A stretch of DNA of 50,787 bases from positions 1 through 50,787 of the forward strand of contig JANNBJ010000024.1 of assembly GCA_031385325.1 (NCBI GenBank). The letters run 5' to 3'. Made by a program: the position numbers and the translations under genes. Source of the stretch: SYFY01 sp031385325. Its GTDB lineage: Bacteria; Pseudomonadota; Gammaproteobacteria; Pseudomonadales; Azotimanducaceae. The notes beneath the pieces were generated by a model. That model saw only the letters and a program-made list of their open reading frames with translations, made no database searches and was not told where the DNA came from. Shown piece after piece: positions 1-8,273 of this stretch (position 1 is its first letter; every line of letters starts with the position of its first letter).

Positions 1-732
1 ACCAAGATCTGGACCACCCATGCGCAGTTTGCCGATCACATCTTCTGCCTGGTGCGGACCGACCCGTTAGTGCGCCCACAAAAAGGCATCAGCTTTGTGC
101 TGGTAGCGATGAACACCCCTGGTGTAAAGGTCGAACCCATCATCACCATGGCCGCAGATCACGAAGTGAATCAGGTGTTCTTCGACGACGTCCGGATTCC
201 GCAGAGCAATCGTGTTGGACCTGAAAACGAAGGCTGGACCCTGGCCAAATATCTGCTCGAGTACGAGCGCGGCGGTGGAGCCGCATCAGCAGGTATCAAG
301 GTGGCATTGGCAGATCTCAAGGCCATCGCCAGGAAAGAGCGGGATGACGGTACGGCGCTGATCGACGATGCGCATTTTCGCGACGGGATCAGTGATCTGG
401 AAATTCGTACCGAAGGCCTCGAGTTTCTTGAGCTCACCACGTTATCCCGCTTGTCACGAGGAGAAAGCCCTGGTGCCGGGTCGTCGCTGGCCAAGAACAC
501 GTCGGTGGAAATCAACCAGACCTTGACCACGCTCAAGATGGAAGCAATTCACTACTACGCTTTGCCACATGCCAATCTGATCTCCCTCAATGGTCATACC
601 AACCCGTGGGTTGGGCCGGATTATGCGGAGACGGTGACCCCGCGTTATCTCAACGCCCGGGCGAGTTCCATTTTTGGCGGTGCGAAGGAAGTGCAGAAGA
701 ACATCATTGCCAAGACCGTCCTGGGCCTCTAG
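1..732 (+). CDS. Acyl-CoA dehydrogenase, C-terminal part (5' end outside window)
   Basis: The frame is open from base 1 (TKIWTTHAQFADHIFCLVRT...) to the stop at 730-732, so the N-terminal part lies upstream of the window. The visible ~243 residues carry the middle beta-domain and C-terminal helical domain of a FadE-type flavoprotein: KIWTT.A...D..FCLVRT, the FFDDVRIP segment, EGWTLAKYLLEYERG, and the C-terminal GGAKEVQKNIIAKTVLGL typical of the family. These enzymes desaturate an acyl-CoA at C2-C3 using FAD. The acyl substrate cannot be read from sequence. A second, different acyl-CoA dehydrogenase lies at 46329-47513. glcB follows 71 bp downstream on the same strand, consistent with acyl-CoA breakdown to C2 units. 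Confidence 0.93.
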   Translation, partial: TKIWTTHAQFADHIFCLVRTDPLVRPQKGISFVLVAMNTPGVKVEPIITMAADHEVNQVFFDDVRIPQSNRVGPENEGWTLAKYLLEYERGGGAASAGIKVALADLKAIARKERDDGTALIDDAHFRDGISDLEIRTEGLEFLELTTLSRLSRGESPGAGSSLAKNTSVEINQTLTTLKMEAIHYYALPHANLISLNGHTNPWVGPDYAETVTPRYLNARASSIFGGAKEVQKNIIAKTVLGL

Positions 733-803
733 TGACGGGTTGATGGCCGGAATGATTCGGTCATAACTTTCATATAGCCCACCAAGTTTCAGAGGAAGTA
801 GTC

Positions 804-2990
804 ATGAGTCAGGCTCGCATCAACCGCAGCGGTCTCGCAGTCGCCGCCGAAATTGACGCGCTGGTAGAGGGGCAGATAACGCCCGGTACGGGTGTCTCGG
901 CGGAAACGTTCTGGGCTGGATTTGCTGCCGCCTTGAATGAGTTGGGTCCGATCAATCGTGCACTGCTGACCAAGCGGGATGACCTGCAGGCAAAGATCGA
1001 TGCGTGGCATCTGGCCCGACGAGGCAAGGCGCATGACGCGGTCGCATACAAGGCGTTTCTCAAGGAGATTGGCTACCTCGTCGATCCACCGGCGCCATTC
1101 CGGATATCAACCAGCAATGTCGATCCGGAGATTGCCGTCATGGCGGGACCACAACTGGTGGTACCGGTCATGAATGCGCGGTACGCACTCAATGCAGCGA
1201 ACGCACGATGGGGCAGCCTGTACGACGCCTTCTATGGCACTGATCTGATTCCGGAAACACCGGGGCGGGAAAAGGGTTCGAGTTACAACCCGGGTCGGGG
1301 TGAACTGGTGGTCGCCGAAGCTGCCAAGGTTCTGGATCTGGCTGTACCACTGGCCGAGGCCAGCCACAGCGATGTGTCGGCCTACTTGTTGGCAGAAGCT
1401 GGCGGCAGGTTGTCATTGCGGGTGTTGACCCGTGATGGTGGAAACACCGGGCTGGTCGATCCGTCGGCCTTTGTCGGCGTCGTGAACGAAGCCGATCCTT
1501 CAGTGTTGTTGTTTCAGCACAACGGCCTGCACCTTGAGATTCACATCGATCCAAAACACCCGGTTGGGGCGGTGCATCCCGCTGGTGTGAAAGACGTGTT
1601 CATGGAAAGTGCGCTCACGACCATCCAGGACTGCGAGGATTCAGTTGCTGCCGTCGATGCGGCAGACAAGAGTGTCGTGTATGGACACTGGCTTGGACTC
1701 ATGAAGGGAGACCTTGTCGAGGTAATGGAGAAGGGTGGTCGCAGCATTACGCGCCGGCTGAATCCGGATCGCGAGTACACGGGGGTCGATGGCAAGCCAT
1801 TTACGCTGCATGGCCGCAGCTTGATGCTGGTGCGCAATGTCGGTCACCTGATGACCACCGATGCTGTCCTTGATGCCAAGGGCAATGAAGTTCCGGAAGG
1901 GTTTCTCGATGCGTTCGTGACCTCGTTATGCGCAGTCCATGACCTCAGGAAAACCGGCGGGCTAAGGAATTCCCGTGCGGGCAGCGTCTACATCGTGAAG
2001 CCCAAGATGCATGGACCGGAAGAAGTGGCGTTGACGGTTCGACTCTTCAGCAAGGTGGAAGACACGCTTGGCCTTGCGCGCAACACGCTCAAGGTCGGCA
2101 TCATGGATGAAGAACGGCGCACGTCAGTGAATCTGCGCGCCTGCATCTTCGAAGCGCGTGAGCGTGTGGTGTTCATCAATACCGGTTTCCTGGATCGCAC
2201 CGGCGATGAAATCCATACCAGCATGCAGGCCGGTGCCGTTCTGCCCAAGGAAGAAATCAAGGCGCAACCGTGGATCGTGGCTTACGAAAACGCCAACGTC
2301 GATGCCGGACTTGCGGCAGGTTTCCGTGGTCGCGCCCAGATTGGCAAAGGCATGTGGCCGAAGCCCGATGAAATGAAGGAAATGCTGAAGGCCAAGATTG
2401 CTCATCCAAGAGCCGGAGCCAACACGGCCTGGGTGCCGTCACCGACGGCCGCGACGTTGCACGCGCTGCACTATCACGACGTCAGTGTCGACGCCGTGCA
2501 GAAAACCCAGGAAACCCGCGAAGCGGCGAGTGTCGATGAAATCCTGCGTATCCCGCTTGCAGCCGGTCGCAACTTTTCAGCAGAGGAAGTGCAGAAGGAA
2601 CTCGACAACAACGCCCAGGGCATTCTTGGTTATGTGGTGCGCTGGATCGATCAGGGTGTCGGTTGTTCGAAAGTACCTGATATCAACAACGTCGGATTGA
2701 TGGAAGATCGCGCCACGCTGCGCATCTCCTCGCAACACATTGCCAACTGGTTGCATCAGGGGATTTGCTCACAGTCGCAGGTGACCGAGACTCTGAAGCG
2801 GATGGCGAAGGTTGTGGATGGACAGAATGCCGGTGATGCGGCCTACCGCAACATGGCGCCGAATTTCGACGACAGCGTGGCGTTCCAGGCCGCGTGTGAT
2901 CTGATCTTCAAGGGGCTGGAACAACCAAACGGTTATACCGAGCCCGTGCTGCATCGACGGCGGCGTGAGGCCAAGGCGCGCTATTCATAA
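804..2990 (+). CDS. glcB: Malate synthase G
   Basis: 728 residues, the usual length of malate synthase G (about 720-730), which condenses glyoxylate with acetyl-CoA to malate in the cytoplasm. Family hallmarks include GSSYNPGRGELVVAEAAKVLDLAVPL, the HNGLHLEI segment, TTIQDCEDSVAAVDAADK, RRTSVNLRAC, GKGMWPKPDEM and MEDRATLRISSQHIANWLHQGI. In the last motif the Asp near residue 635 corresponds to the catalytic base of the E. coli enzyme (from family knowledge). The ATG is preceded by AGAGGAAG at good spacing. The neighbours are an acyl-CoA dehydrogenase upstream and a convergent sodium:carboxylate-type symporter downstream, in line with growth on C2 compounds or fatty acids. The hairpin element at 3032-3217 lies just after the gene. 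No isocitrate lyase gene is visible in the window. Confidence 0.97.
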   Translation: MSQARINRSGLAVAAEIDALVEGQITPGTGVSAETFWAGFAAALNELGPINRALLTKRDDLQAKIDAWHLARRGKAHDAVAYKAFLKEIGYLVDPPAPFRISTSNVDPEIAVMAGPQLVVPVMNARYALNAANARWGSLYDAFYGTDLIPETPGREKGSSYNPGRGELVVAEAAKVLDLAVPLAEASHSDVSAYLLAEAGGRLSLRVLTRDGGNTGLVDPSAFVGVVNEADPSVLLFQHNGLHLEIHIDPKHPVGAVHPAGVKDVFMESALTTIQDCEDSVAAVDAADKSVVYGHWLGLMKGDLVEVMEKGGRSITRRLNPDREYTGVDGKPFTLHGRSLMLVRNVGHLMTTDAVLDAKGNEVPEGFLDAFVTSLCAVHDLRKTGGLRNSRAGSVYIVKPKMHGPEEVALTVRLFSKVEDTLGLARNTLKVGIMDEERRTSVNLRACIFEARERVVFINTGFLDRTGDEIHTSMQAGAVLPKEEIKAQPWIVAYENANVDAGLAAGFRGRAQIGKGMWPKPDEMKEMLKAKIAHPRAGANTAWVPSPTAATLHALHYHDVSVDAVQKTQETREAASVDEILRIPLAAGRNFSAEEVQKELDNNAQGILGYVVRWIDQGVGCSKVPDINNVGLMEDRATLRISSQHIANWLHQGICSQSQVTETLKRMAKVVDGQNAGDAAYRNMAPNFDDSVAFQAACDLIFKGLEQPNGYTEPVLHRRRREAKARYS

Positions 2991-3031
2991 CCGGGTGAAC
3001 AAACCGTCCCCGACCGTACATCGGCGAAATG

Positions 3032-3217
3032 CCTAGCCCGCACTATTCATGAAGGAACGTAACGAGGGCACCGAGAGTAGTGAAAACACAGGGTGGCGCG
3101 GACTGTAGCGCGCGCAGGCGTGCTGTACAGCACGTCGAGCACGCGGAGGGAGCACGCCCTGTGATTTCGCTGCTTTCGGCGTCCGCAGTAGGTCATTCAT
3201 GAATAGTGCGGGCTAGG
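3032..3217. mobile_element. Hairpin element 1 (MITE-like), ~186 bp with 22-bp perfect terminal inverted repeats
   Basis: Bases 3032-3053 (beginning CCTAGCCCGCACTATTCATG) and 3196-3217 are exact reverse complements over 22 bp. Inside, further stretches pair (AGTGAAAACACAGGG near 3079-3093 against the region near 3158-3172), and CGTGCTGTACAGCACG at 3119-3134 is a perfect 16-bp palindrome, so the whole unit can fold into one long imperfect hairpin. There is no open frame for a transposase. CTAG occurs at both ends (3033-3036 and 3213-3216) and may be a palindromic target-site duplication rather than part of the repeat. The right end contains the TAG stop codon of the symporter gene. It sits between two convergent genes and could also act as a bidirectional terminator. 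The family was not identified. Confidence 0.75.
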
Positions 3218-4988
3218 GATGATCGTGCGGCCGCTCCACACCTGACGGAATCCGAATGCGCTCGACAAGCTGCCGCACGCTCTCTGGTGGTGCCGGAAAA
3301 AATCTGGCCACCAGACAGGCGACACCAAAGTTCAGCAGCGCACCAACCGTGCCTATTCCCTCAGGAGAAATGCCGAACCACCAGTGCTCGGCAGTGTTGC
3401 TGGCCGGATCGATGAACTTGAACCAGCTGATGTACACCACGGTGAAGATCAACCCGATGACCATGCCGGCGATCGCGCCTTCGCGATTCATGCGCTGATA
3501 AAAAATGCCCATGAGAATGGCCGGAAACAGTGACGCAGCGGCAAGTCCGAAAGCGAAGGCAACCACTTCGGCAACAAAACCCGGAGGATTGATACCGAGA
3601 TAACCGGCGACGACGATGGCGGTTGCCGCGGCGATTCTTGCGTAACGCAGCTCCTGTTTGTCGGTGAGTTCCCATTCCAGTGTTTTCTTCAGCAGGTCAT
3701 GCGAGATCGACGTTGAAATGACGAGCAGCAAACCGGCAGCGGTAGAGAGTGCCGCAGCCAGTGCACCGGCTGCAACGAGGGCGATAACCCACGCTGGCAG
3801 GGCCGCGATTTCCGGATTGGCGAGCACCATGATGTCGCGGTCCACATACACTTCATTGCGGGTGTCACTCGGCGGATTGGTGATGGCGCGTGCACCTTCA
3901 TCAGTAAGTTCGCCGGTGAACTCTGGTTTGCCCGCAAACGGAACACCCGGTGCGTACTGCACCGCACCGTCGGCATTCTTGTCAACCCAGGCGATCAGAC
4001 CAACGTCTTCCCAGCGTTTGAACCAGTCATCGATGTAAACGTACGGCTGATCGTGCACGGTGTTGATGAAGTTAAGGCGTGAAAACGCGCCCACGGCGGG
4101 TGCAGTGGTATAGAGCAGGGCGATGAACAGCAGTGCCCAACCTGCTGAACTGCGTGCATCGGAAACGTTTGGCACCGTGAAGAAGCGGACGATGACATGC
4201 GGCAACCCAGCCGTGCCAATCATCAGCGCCATGGTGATGGCGAAGACATCGATGGTGTCCTTGGTGCCTTCGGTGTAAGCGCCGAAGCCGAGCCCAAGCA
4301 GGGTGGTGTCGAGTTTGTCGAGAACGCTCTGACCTGAGCCGTCGTTGACCGTATCGCCGAGCCCGAGCTGGGGAATCGGGTTGTCCGTGATCAGGAGAGA
4401 GATGAAAATTGCAGGCACCAGGTAGGCGAAGATCATCACAACGTACTGCGCGACCTGGGTGTAGGTAATACCCTTCATGCCGCCAAGCACGGCATAGATG
4501 AAAACGACCGCCATGCCGACGATAACGCCGGTGGTGATGTCCACGCCGAGGAAATTGGAAAAGACGATGCCAACACCACGCATCTGTCCCGCCACATAGG
4601 TAAACGAGATCAGGATCAGGCAGACGACCGCAACGGTGCGCGCGCTCTTGCTGTAATAACGGCTGCCAAAAAAGTCTGGCACGGTGAACTCGCCGAATTT
4701 TCGCAGGTAGGGGGCCAGCAACAAGGCGAGCAACACATAACCTCCGGTCCAGCCCATCAGATAGACCGTGCCGTCGTAACCCATGAAGGCGATGATGCCG
4801 GCCATGGACATGAACGACGCCGCGCTCATCCAGTCGGCAGCTGTCGCCATGCCGTTGGCGATGGGATGGACCCCACCGCCAGCCACGTAGAATTCGTTGG
4901 TGGATCCTGCTCGGGTCCAGATGGCGATGCCGATATAAAGTGCAAAAGAGAGGCCGACAAAGAGGTAAGAGAGGGAAGTTGCGTCCAT
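3213..4988 (-). CDS. Sodium:solute symporter large subunit (VC_2705/ActP-like)
   Basis: 591 residues from the ATG at 4988. SSS-family membrane protein with many hydrophobic segments beginning LSYLFVGLSFALYIGIAIW and the family motif region FYVAGGGVHPIANGMATAADWMSAASF. The long form and its small partner gene match the VC_2705 subfamily of Na+/solute symporters, related to acetate permease ActP; a monocarboxylate such as acetate is a likely but unproven substrate. An extramembrane insertion around residues 310-395 contains D336-K-N338-A-D340-G, an EF-hand-like calcium-loop pattern. The start was chosen because the small-subunit stop (4992-4990) is followed after one base by this ATG, indicating translational coupling. 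The TAG stop lies inside the terminal repeat of hairpin element 1, but the C terminus does not look truncated. Confidence 0.93.
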   Translation of the reverse strand: MDATSLSYLFVGLSFALYIGIAIWTRAGSTNEFYVAGGGVHPIANGMATAADWMSAASFMSMAGIIAFMGYDGTVYLMGWTGGYVLLALLLAPYLRKFGEFTVPDFFGSRYYSKSARTVAVVCLILISFTYVAGQMRGVGIVFSNFLGVDITTGVIVGMAVVFIYAVLGGMKGITYTQVAQYVVMIFAYLVPAIFISLLITDNPIPQLGLGDTVNDGSGQSVLDKLDTTLLGLGFGAYTEGTKDTIDVFAITMALMIGTAGLPHVIVRFFTVPNVSDARSSAGWALLFIALLYTTAPAVGAFSRLNFINTVHDQPYVYIDDWFKRWEDVGLIAWVDKNADGAVQYAPGVPFAGKPEFTGELTDEGARAITNPPSDTRNEVYVDRDIMVLANPEIAALPAWVIALVAAGALAAALSTAAGLLLVISTSISHDLLKKTLEWELTDKQELRYARIAAATAIVVAGYLGINPPGFVAEVVAFAFGLAAASLFPAILMGIFYQRMNREGAIAGMVIGLIFTVVYISWFKFIDPASNTAEHWWFGISPEGIGTVGALLNFGVACLVARFFPAPPESVRQLVERIRIPSGVERPHDHP

Positions 4989-4989
4989 G

Positions 4990-5241
4990 TCAGTCGTCCG
5001 CCACACCGTGTTGACGATCGATGCGACGCATCAGTGCGGCGTAGACAAAGATCAGGATGACAAACAGATAGATCGCACCCTGCTGGGCAATCCAGAAGCC
5101 GAGCTTGAAACCGCCGAAGCGAATGGCGTTCAAAGGCTCGACCAGCAGGATGCCGAAGCCAAAGGACACCGTGAACCAGATGGCCAGTAGAACCGCCATC
5201 AATCGAAGATTGGCGCGCCAGTAGGCGGACTTGTCCAACAT
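4990..5241 (-). CDS. Sodium:solute symporter small subunit (DUF4212)
   Basis: 83 residues from the ATG at 5241 (MLDKSAYWRANLRLMAVLLAIWF...). Two transmembrane helices (about residues 10-32 and 48-70) and the DUF4212 signature YWRANLRL...GILLVEPLN..RFGGFKLGFWIAQQGAIY..VILIFVYA. This family is the dedicated small partner of VC_2705-type symporters and is encoded directly before the large subunit, as here with a 1-bp gap. In-frame starts farther upstream (TTG at 5295, ATG at 5271) would add up to 18 residues, but those residues do not look like the family N terminus. A GGGAGAG stretch lies just before 5241. The membrane location is inferred from hydrophobicity. Confidence 0.9.
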   Translation of the reverse strand: MLDKSAYWRANLRLMAVLLAIWFTVSFGFGILLVEPLNAIRFGGFKLGFWIAQQGAIYLFVILIFVYAALMRRIDRQHGVADD

Positions 5242-5315
5242 GCTCTCCCGATACTCCCCGAAACCGGGCATATTGTAGTGGGTGTTCAGGATCAATTCAG
5301 TCGGCGGGCAGAATC

Positions 5316-5627
5316 ATGTGTGATATGAGAATCCTCTGTCTGATCTTCGGTCTGCTGTCCTGCACCTGCGCAGTTGCCAACATGCAGTGCGAGTACGGCA
5401 TGGTTCGACGTGGGCTCACACCATTCGAGGTACTGCAGCGCTGTGGCGACGCGGCCTTCGAACAAACCCGGCTTGAACTTCGCGAGCCGGGATATTACGT
5501 CCAGGTGGATGAGTGGGTTTACCAGCAGGGCACCAACAAATTCCAGCGATTGCTGCGGTTCGAGAACGGGCGTCTGCGCAAGATCGAATTGCTGGATAAA
5601 CCGCGGGGCTCCTCACCGTTGTATTAG
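5316..5627 (+). CDS. DUF2845-type small exported protein
   Basis: 103 residues. The N terminus (MCDMRILCLIFGLLSCTCAVA, ATG at 5316 or 5325) is a signal peptide with a probable cleavage after AVA. The mature part has the DUF2845 pattern: MQCEYGMVRRGLTPFEVLQRCGDA near the start, a central VDEWVYQQGTNKFQRLLRFENGRLRKIE and a short tail. Members are small periplasmic proteins of unknown function, often carrying two conserved cysteines (here in MQCEYG and QRCGDA) that could form a disulfide. The gene is divergent from the symporter pair and lies 90 bp upstream of the CoA-transferase gene on the same strand; no functional link is evident. Confidence 0.8.
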   Translation: MCDMRILCLIFGLLSCTCAVANMQCEYGMVRRGLTPFEVLQRCGDAAFEQTRLELREPGYYVQVDEWVYQQGTNKFQRLLRFENGRLRKIELLDKPRGSSPLY

Positions 5628-5717
5628 GTTAGCTCTGATTAGTTCGCAGGGGCGAATTGAACGGAGTTACTCTAAGCGCAGGACAACAGTGGCGCATGAC
5701 CAACAGGCGGGGGCTCG

Positions 5718-8264
5718 ATGACCGGACCACTCAAGGACGTGACTGTCCTGGATCTCACAGCTCACATCGTTGGCCCTTATGCCACAAAACTGCTGGCCGA
5801 CTTTGGCGCTGATGTCATCAAGGTGGAGAGTCCCGCCGGAGATGTGGCAAGACAACTCGGACCATTCAAGGACGGCATTCGCGGGCCGGATCGAAGTGGC
5901 ACGTTTTTCTACTTCAACACTAACAAGCGATCCGTGGTCCTTGATCTGCAGACTGCCGCAGGGCGGGACGCATTCTGGCGCATCGCGGAAACAGCAGACC
6001 TGATCGTCGAGAGCTTTCGTCCCGGTGTGCTCGATGCGCTCGGCATCGGTTGGACCCAGATTCACTCAAGATTGCCGCATCTGCCGCTGGTGTCCGTGTC
6101 CAACTTTGGTCACCACAGTCCGTACCGCGATTACGAAGGGTCGGAGCTGGTGCTGTATGGGTTTGGTGGGGAGATGTACTCAACCGGTCGACTGCACCGT
6201 GAACCTGTGAAGATGTACGGCACATCAGCGCTGGTTCAATCGGGCTCTGCTCTGGTGACCGCGTTGATGGGTGCCTTGTTTGCCGGTCGCAATCTTGGAC
6301 TGGGTCAACACGTGGACTTCTCCATCGTCGACAGCCATCTGGTTGGCGTGGATCGTCGTCACGCAACGGTGATTGGTGAACAGTACTCGGGACGCAAAAC
6401 CCTTCGACCACCAGCATCGCCGCCGCCAGGCATTCTTGCAGGGTTGTATCGCTGCGCCGATGGGTGGATCGAAATCGCCGGTGGTGGAGCACGATTCCGC
6501 AACGTTCGTGAATTTCTTGGTGAGCAGGACTGGCTGAAGGACCCGAAGTGGGACAGCCCGGCGATTCAGGTTGATCCGGCGGCCATCCAGGAGTTCAACA
6601 CACACTTCGGCACGTGGCTCATGCAGCGTACGAAGCTGCAGATCTGGGAAGCCGGCCGTCGTGCCAAATTCCTGTGCGGGCCCTTGTTCACGATCGCGGA
6701 TGTGTTCGAGGATGCCAATTTTCGTGAACGGGGATTGTGGGAAGAAACCGAAACACCGGCGATGGGCAAGTTCAGGTTCCCCGGTCGGCCGTTCATCATG
6801 AGCAGGACCCCGTGGTCGCTGCGGCGGCTCGCGCCACGCCTGGGGGAGCACACTGATGAAGTCCTCGCCGGAATATCTGCGAAACCCAGGCCAGCAGCAG
6901 CTATCAAGGCCGATGTAGCGAAACCACCAAGATCGCCCCTCAACGGTGTACGGGTGCTTGATCTCACAGGTGTCTGGGCTGGCACGTTTGCTACCTTGTT
7001 GCTTGCCGATCTGGGCGCCGAGGTACTCAAGCAGGAAAACCAGTTTGTCCTGCAACCCAATACCCGCAGTCTGCCGGTTGCACACCTCACCAAGGCCATG
7101 ACGCAGCAGGGGCCGGGCTGGCTCAATGGTCTGCCGAACAATGATCCCGGTGAACGACCATGGAATTACCATCCAATGTTCGTGTGTCTGTATCGGAACA
7201 AACGCAGCTTCACCCTGGATATTCGCAAGCCAGAAGGGCTCGAGATCCTGGCGCGTCTAGTGGCCATGTCTGACGTGGTGCTCGAAAACAGCGCTGTCGG
7301 CACCATGGAAAAGCTTGGCATCAGCTATGAATGGCTGCGATCGCTGAAGCAGGACATCATCTTTCTGCGAGCTCCAGGTTACGGGCTGAGTGGAGAGTAT
7401 CGCGATGCACGGACCATGGGTTCCCATCTCGAGGGGGTCATGGGGCATCAACTGCTGCGTGGTTATCGGAACGCGGAACCCAGTGAAAACAGTGGTATTT
7501 TCGCGGCCGACTACATTGCCGGTACGCAGATCGCCTTTGCCGTCATGGCAGCCTTATGGCATCGCAACAATACTGGCGAGGGGCAGTTTCTCGAGATGGC
7601 GCAAGCCGAGAATGCTGCTGCCATGTTCGCGCAGGCTTACATGGATTACGCCCTCAATGGCGAGAATGGTGCCGCGCTAGGCAACCGGTCCATTTATGCG
7701 GCAGACGGCGAGGCACCCTGTGGCGCCTATCCCTGCCAATCGCCGGGACCTGCGAGCGAAGGTCTTGATCGATGGATCGCCATCACGGTAACCAATGACG
7801 TGCAGTGGCTGGCACTTCGAGCGGTGATGGGAAACCCTGAGTGGGCGATGGCACCAACGCTTGAAACCGCGACGGGACGGGCTGTCGAACAGGATTTGCT
7901 CGATGAACAATTGGCGTTATGGACGCAGCAGTTCGATGACTATGAACTGTTTCATCGCCTGCAGGCTGCAGGCGTGCCTGCGGCGCCCGTGCTTGAAGCG
8001 TCGCGTATTCTCAGGGATCCGCATGTGGTGATGCGTGGGCTTTATCAACCACGATCTCTGCAGGATGACATCGGCGTGCACAGCTATCCGGTTCCGCTCT
8101 ACGAAATGCCGCTGACGCCGATGGGCATACAGCGGCCGCCGGTCGCGTTTGGTCAGGATAACGAGTATGTGTACAAGGACTTGTTGAAGCTTTCCGACGA
8201 GGCGTACCAACACCTGGTGGAAGGTGGGCACATCGCCAGCAGGTTCGCTGACGAGGTGCCCTGA
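5718..8264 (+). CDS. Tandem class III CoA-transferase (two CaiB/BaiF domains)
   Basis: 848 residues made of two CaiB/BaiF domains, each opening with a similar motif: PLKDVTVLDLTAHIVGPYAT at residue 4 and PLNGVRVLDLTGVWAGTFAT at about 407. A single-domain member is about 400 residues and forms an interlocked dimer, so this is a natural fused dimer. The usual catalytic Asp (formyl-CoA transferase D169 type) aligns with D205 in domain 1 (VDFSIVDSHL) but with E631 in domain 2 (LEMAQAENAA), so perhaps only the first site is active. The family transfers CoA between carboxylic acids. DddD, a DMSP enzyme, is also a tandem protein but has its Asp in the second domain. The ATG follows a GGGGG run. The gene ends 9 bp before the convergent Rieske gene. 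Confidence 0.93.
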   Translation: MTGPLKDVTVLDLTAHIVGPYATKLLADFGADVIKVESPAGDVARQLGPFKDGIRGPDRSGTFFYFNTNKRSVVLDLQTAAGRDAFWRIAETADLIVESFRPGVLDALGIGWTQIHSRLPHLPLVSVSNFGHHSPYRDYEGSELVLYGFGGEMYSTGRLHREPVKMYGTSALVQSGSALVTALMGALFAGRNLGLGQHVDFSIVDSHLVGVDRRHATVIGEQYSGRKTLRPPASPPPGILAGLYRCADGWIEIAGGGARFRNVREFLGEQDWLKDPKWDSPAIQVDPAAIQEFNTHFGTWLMQRTKLQIWEAGRRAKFLCGPLFTIADVFEDANFRERGLWEETETPAMGKFRFPGRPFIMSRTPWSLRRLAPRLGEHTDEVLAGISAKPRPAAAIKADVAKPPRSPLNGVRVLDLTGVWAGTFATLLLADLGAEVLKQENQFVLQPNTRSLPVAHLTKAMTQQGPGWLNGLPNNDPGERPWNYHPMFVCLYRNKRSFTLDIRKPEGLEILARLVAMSDVVLENSAVGTMEKLGISYEWLRSLKQDIIFLRAPGYGLSGEYRDARTMGSHLEGVMGHQLLRGYRNAEPSENSGIFAADYIAGTQIAFAVMAALWHRNNTGEGQFLEMAQAENAAAMFAQAYMDYALNGENGAALGNRSIYAADGEAPCGAYPCQSPGPASEGLDRWIAITVTNDVQWLALRAVMGNPEWAMAPTLETATGRAVEQDLLDEQLALWTQQFDDYELFHRLQAAGVPAAPVLEASRILRDPHVVMRGLYQPRSLQDDIGVHSYPVPLYEMPLTPMGIQRPPVAFGQDNEYVYKDLLKLSDEAYQHLVEGGHIASRFADEVP

Positions 8265-8273
8265 CGACTGATC

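Noticed and set aside
5718..8264. DddD (DMSP CoA-transferase/lyase)
   Set aside because: Size and tandem layout fit, but the catalytic Asp is in the first instead of the second domain and no DMSP-related genes (BCCT transporter, dddB/C) are nearby.
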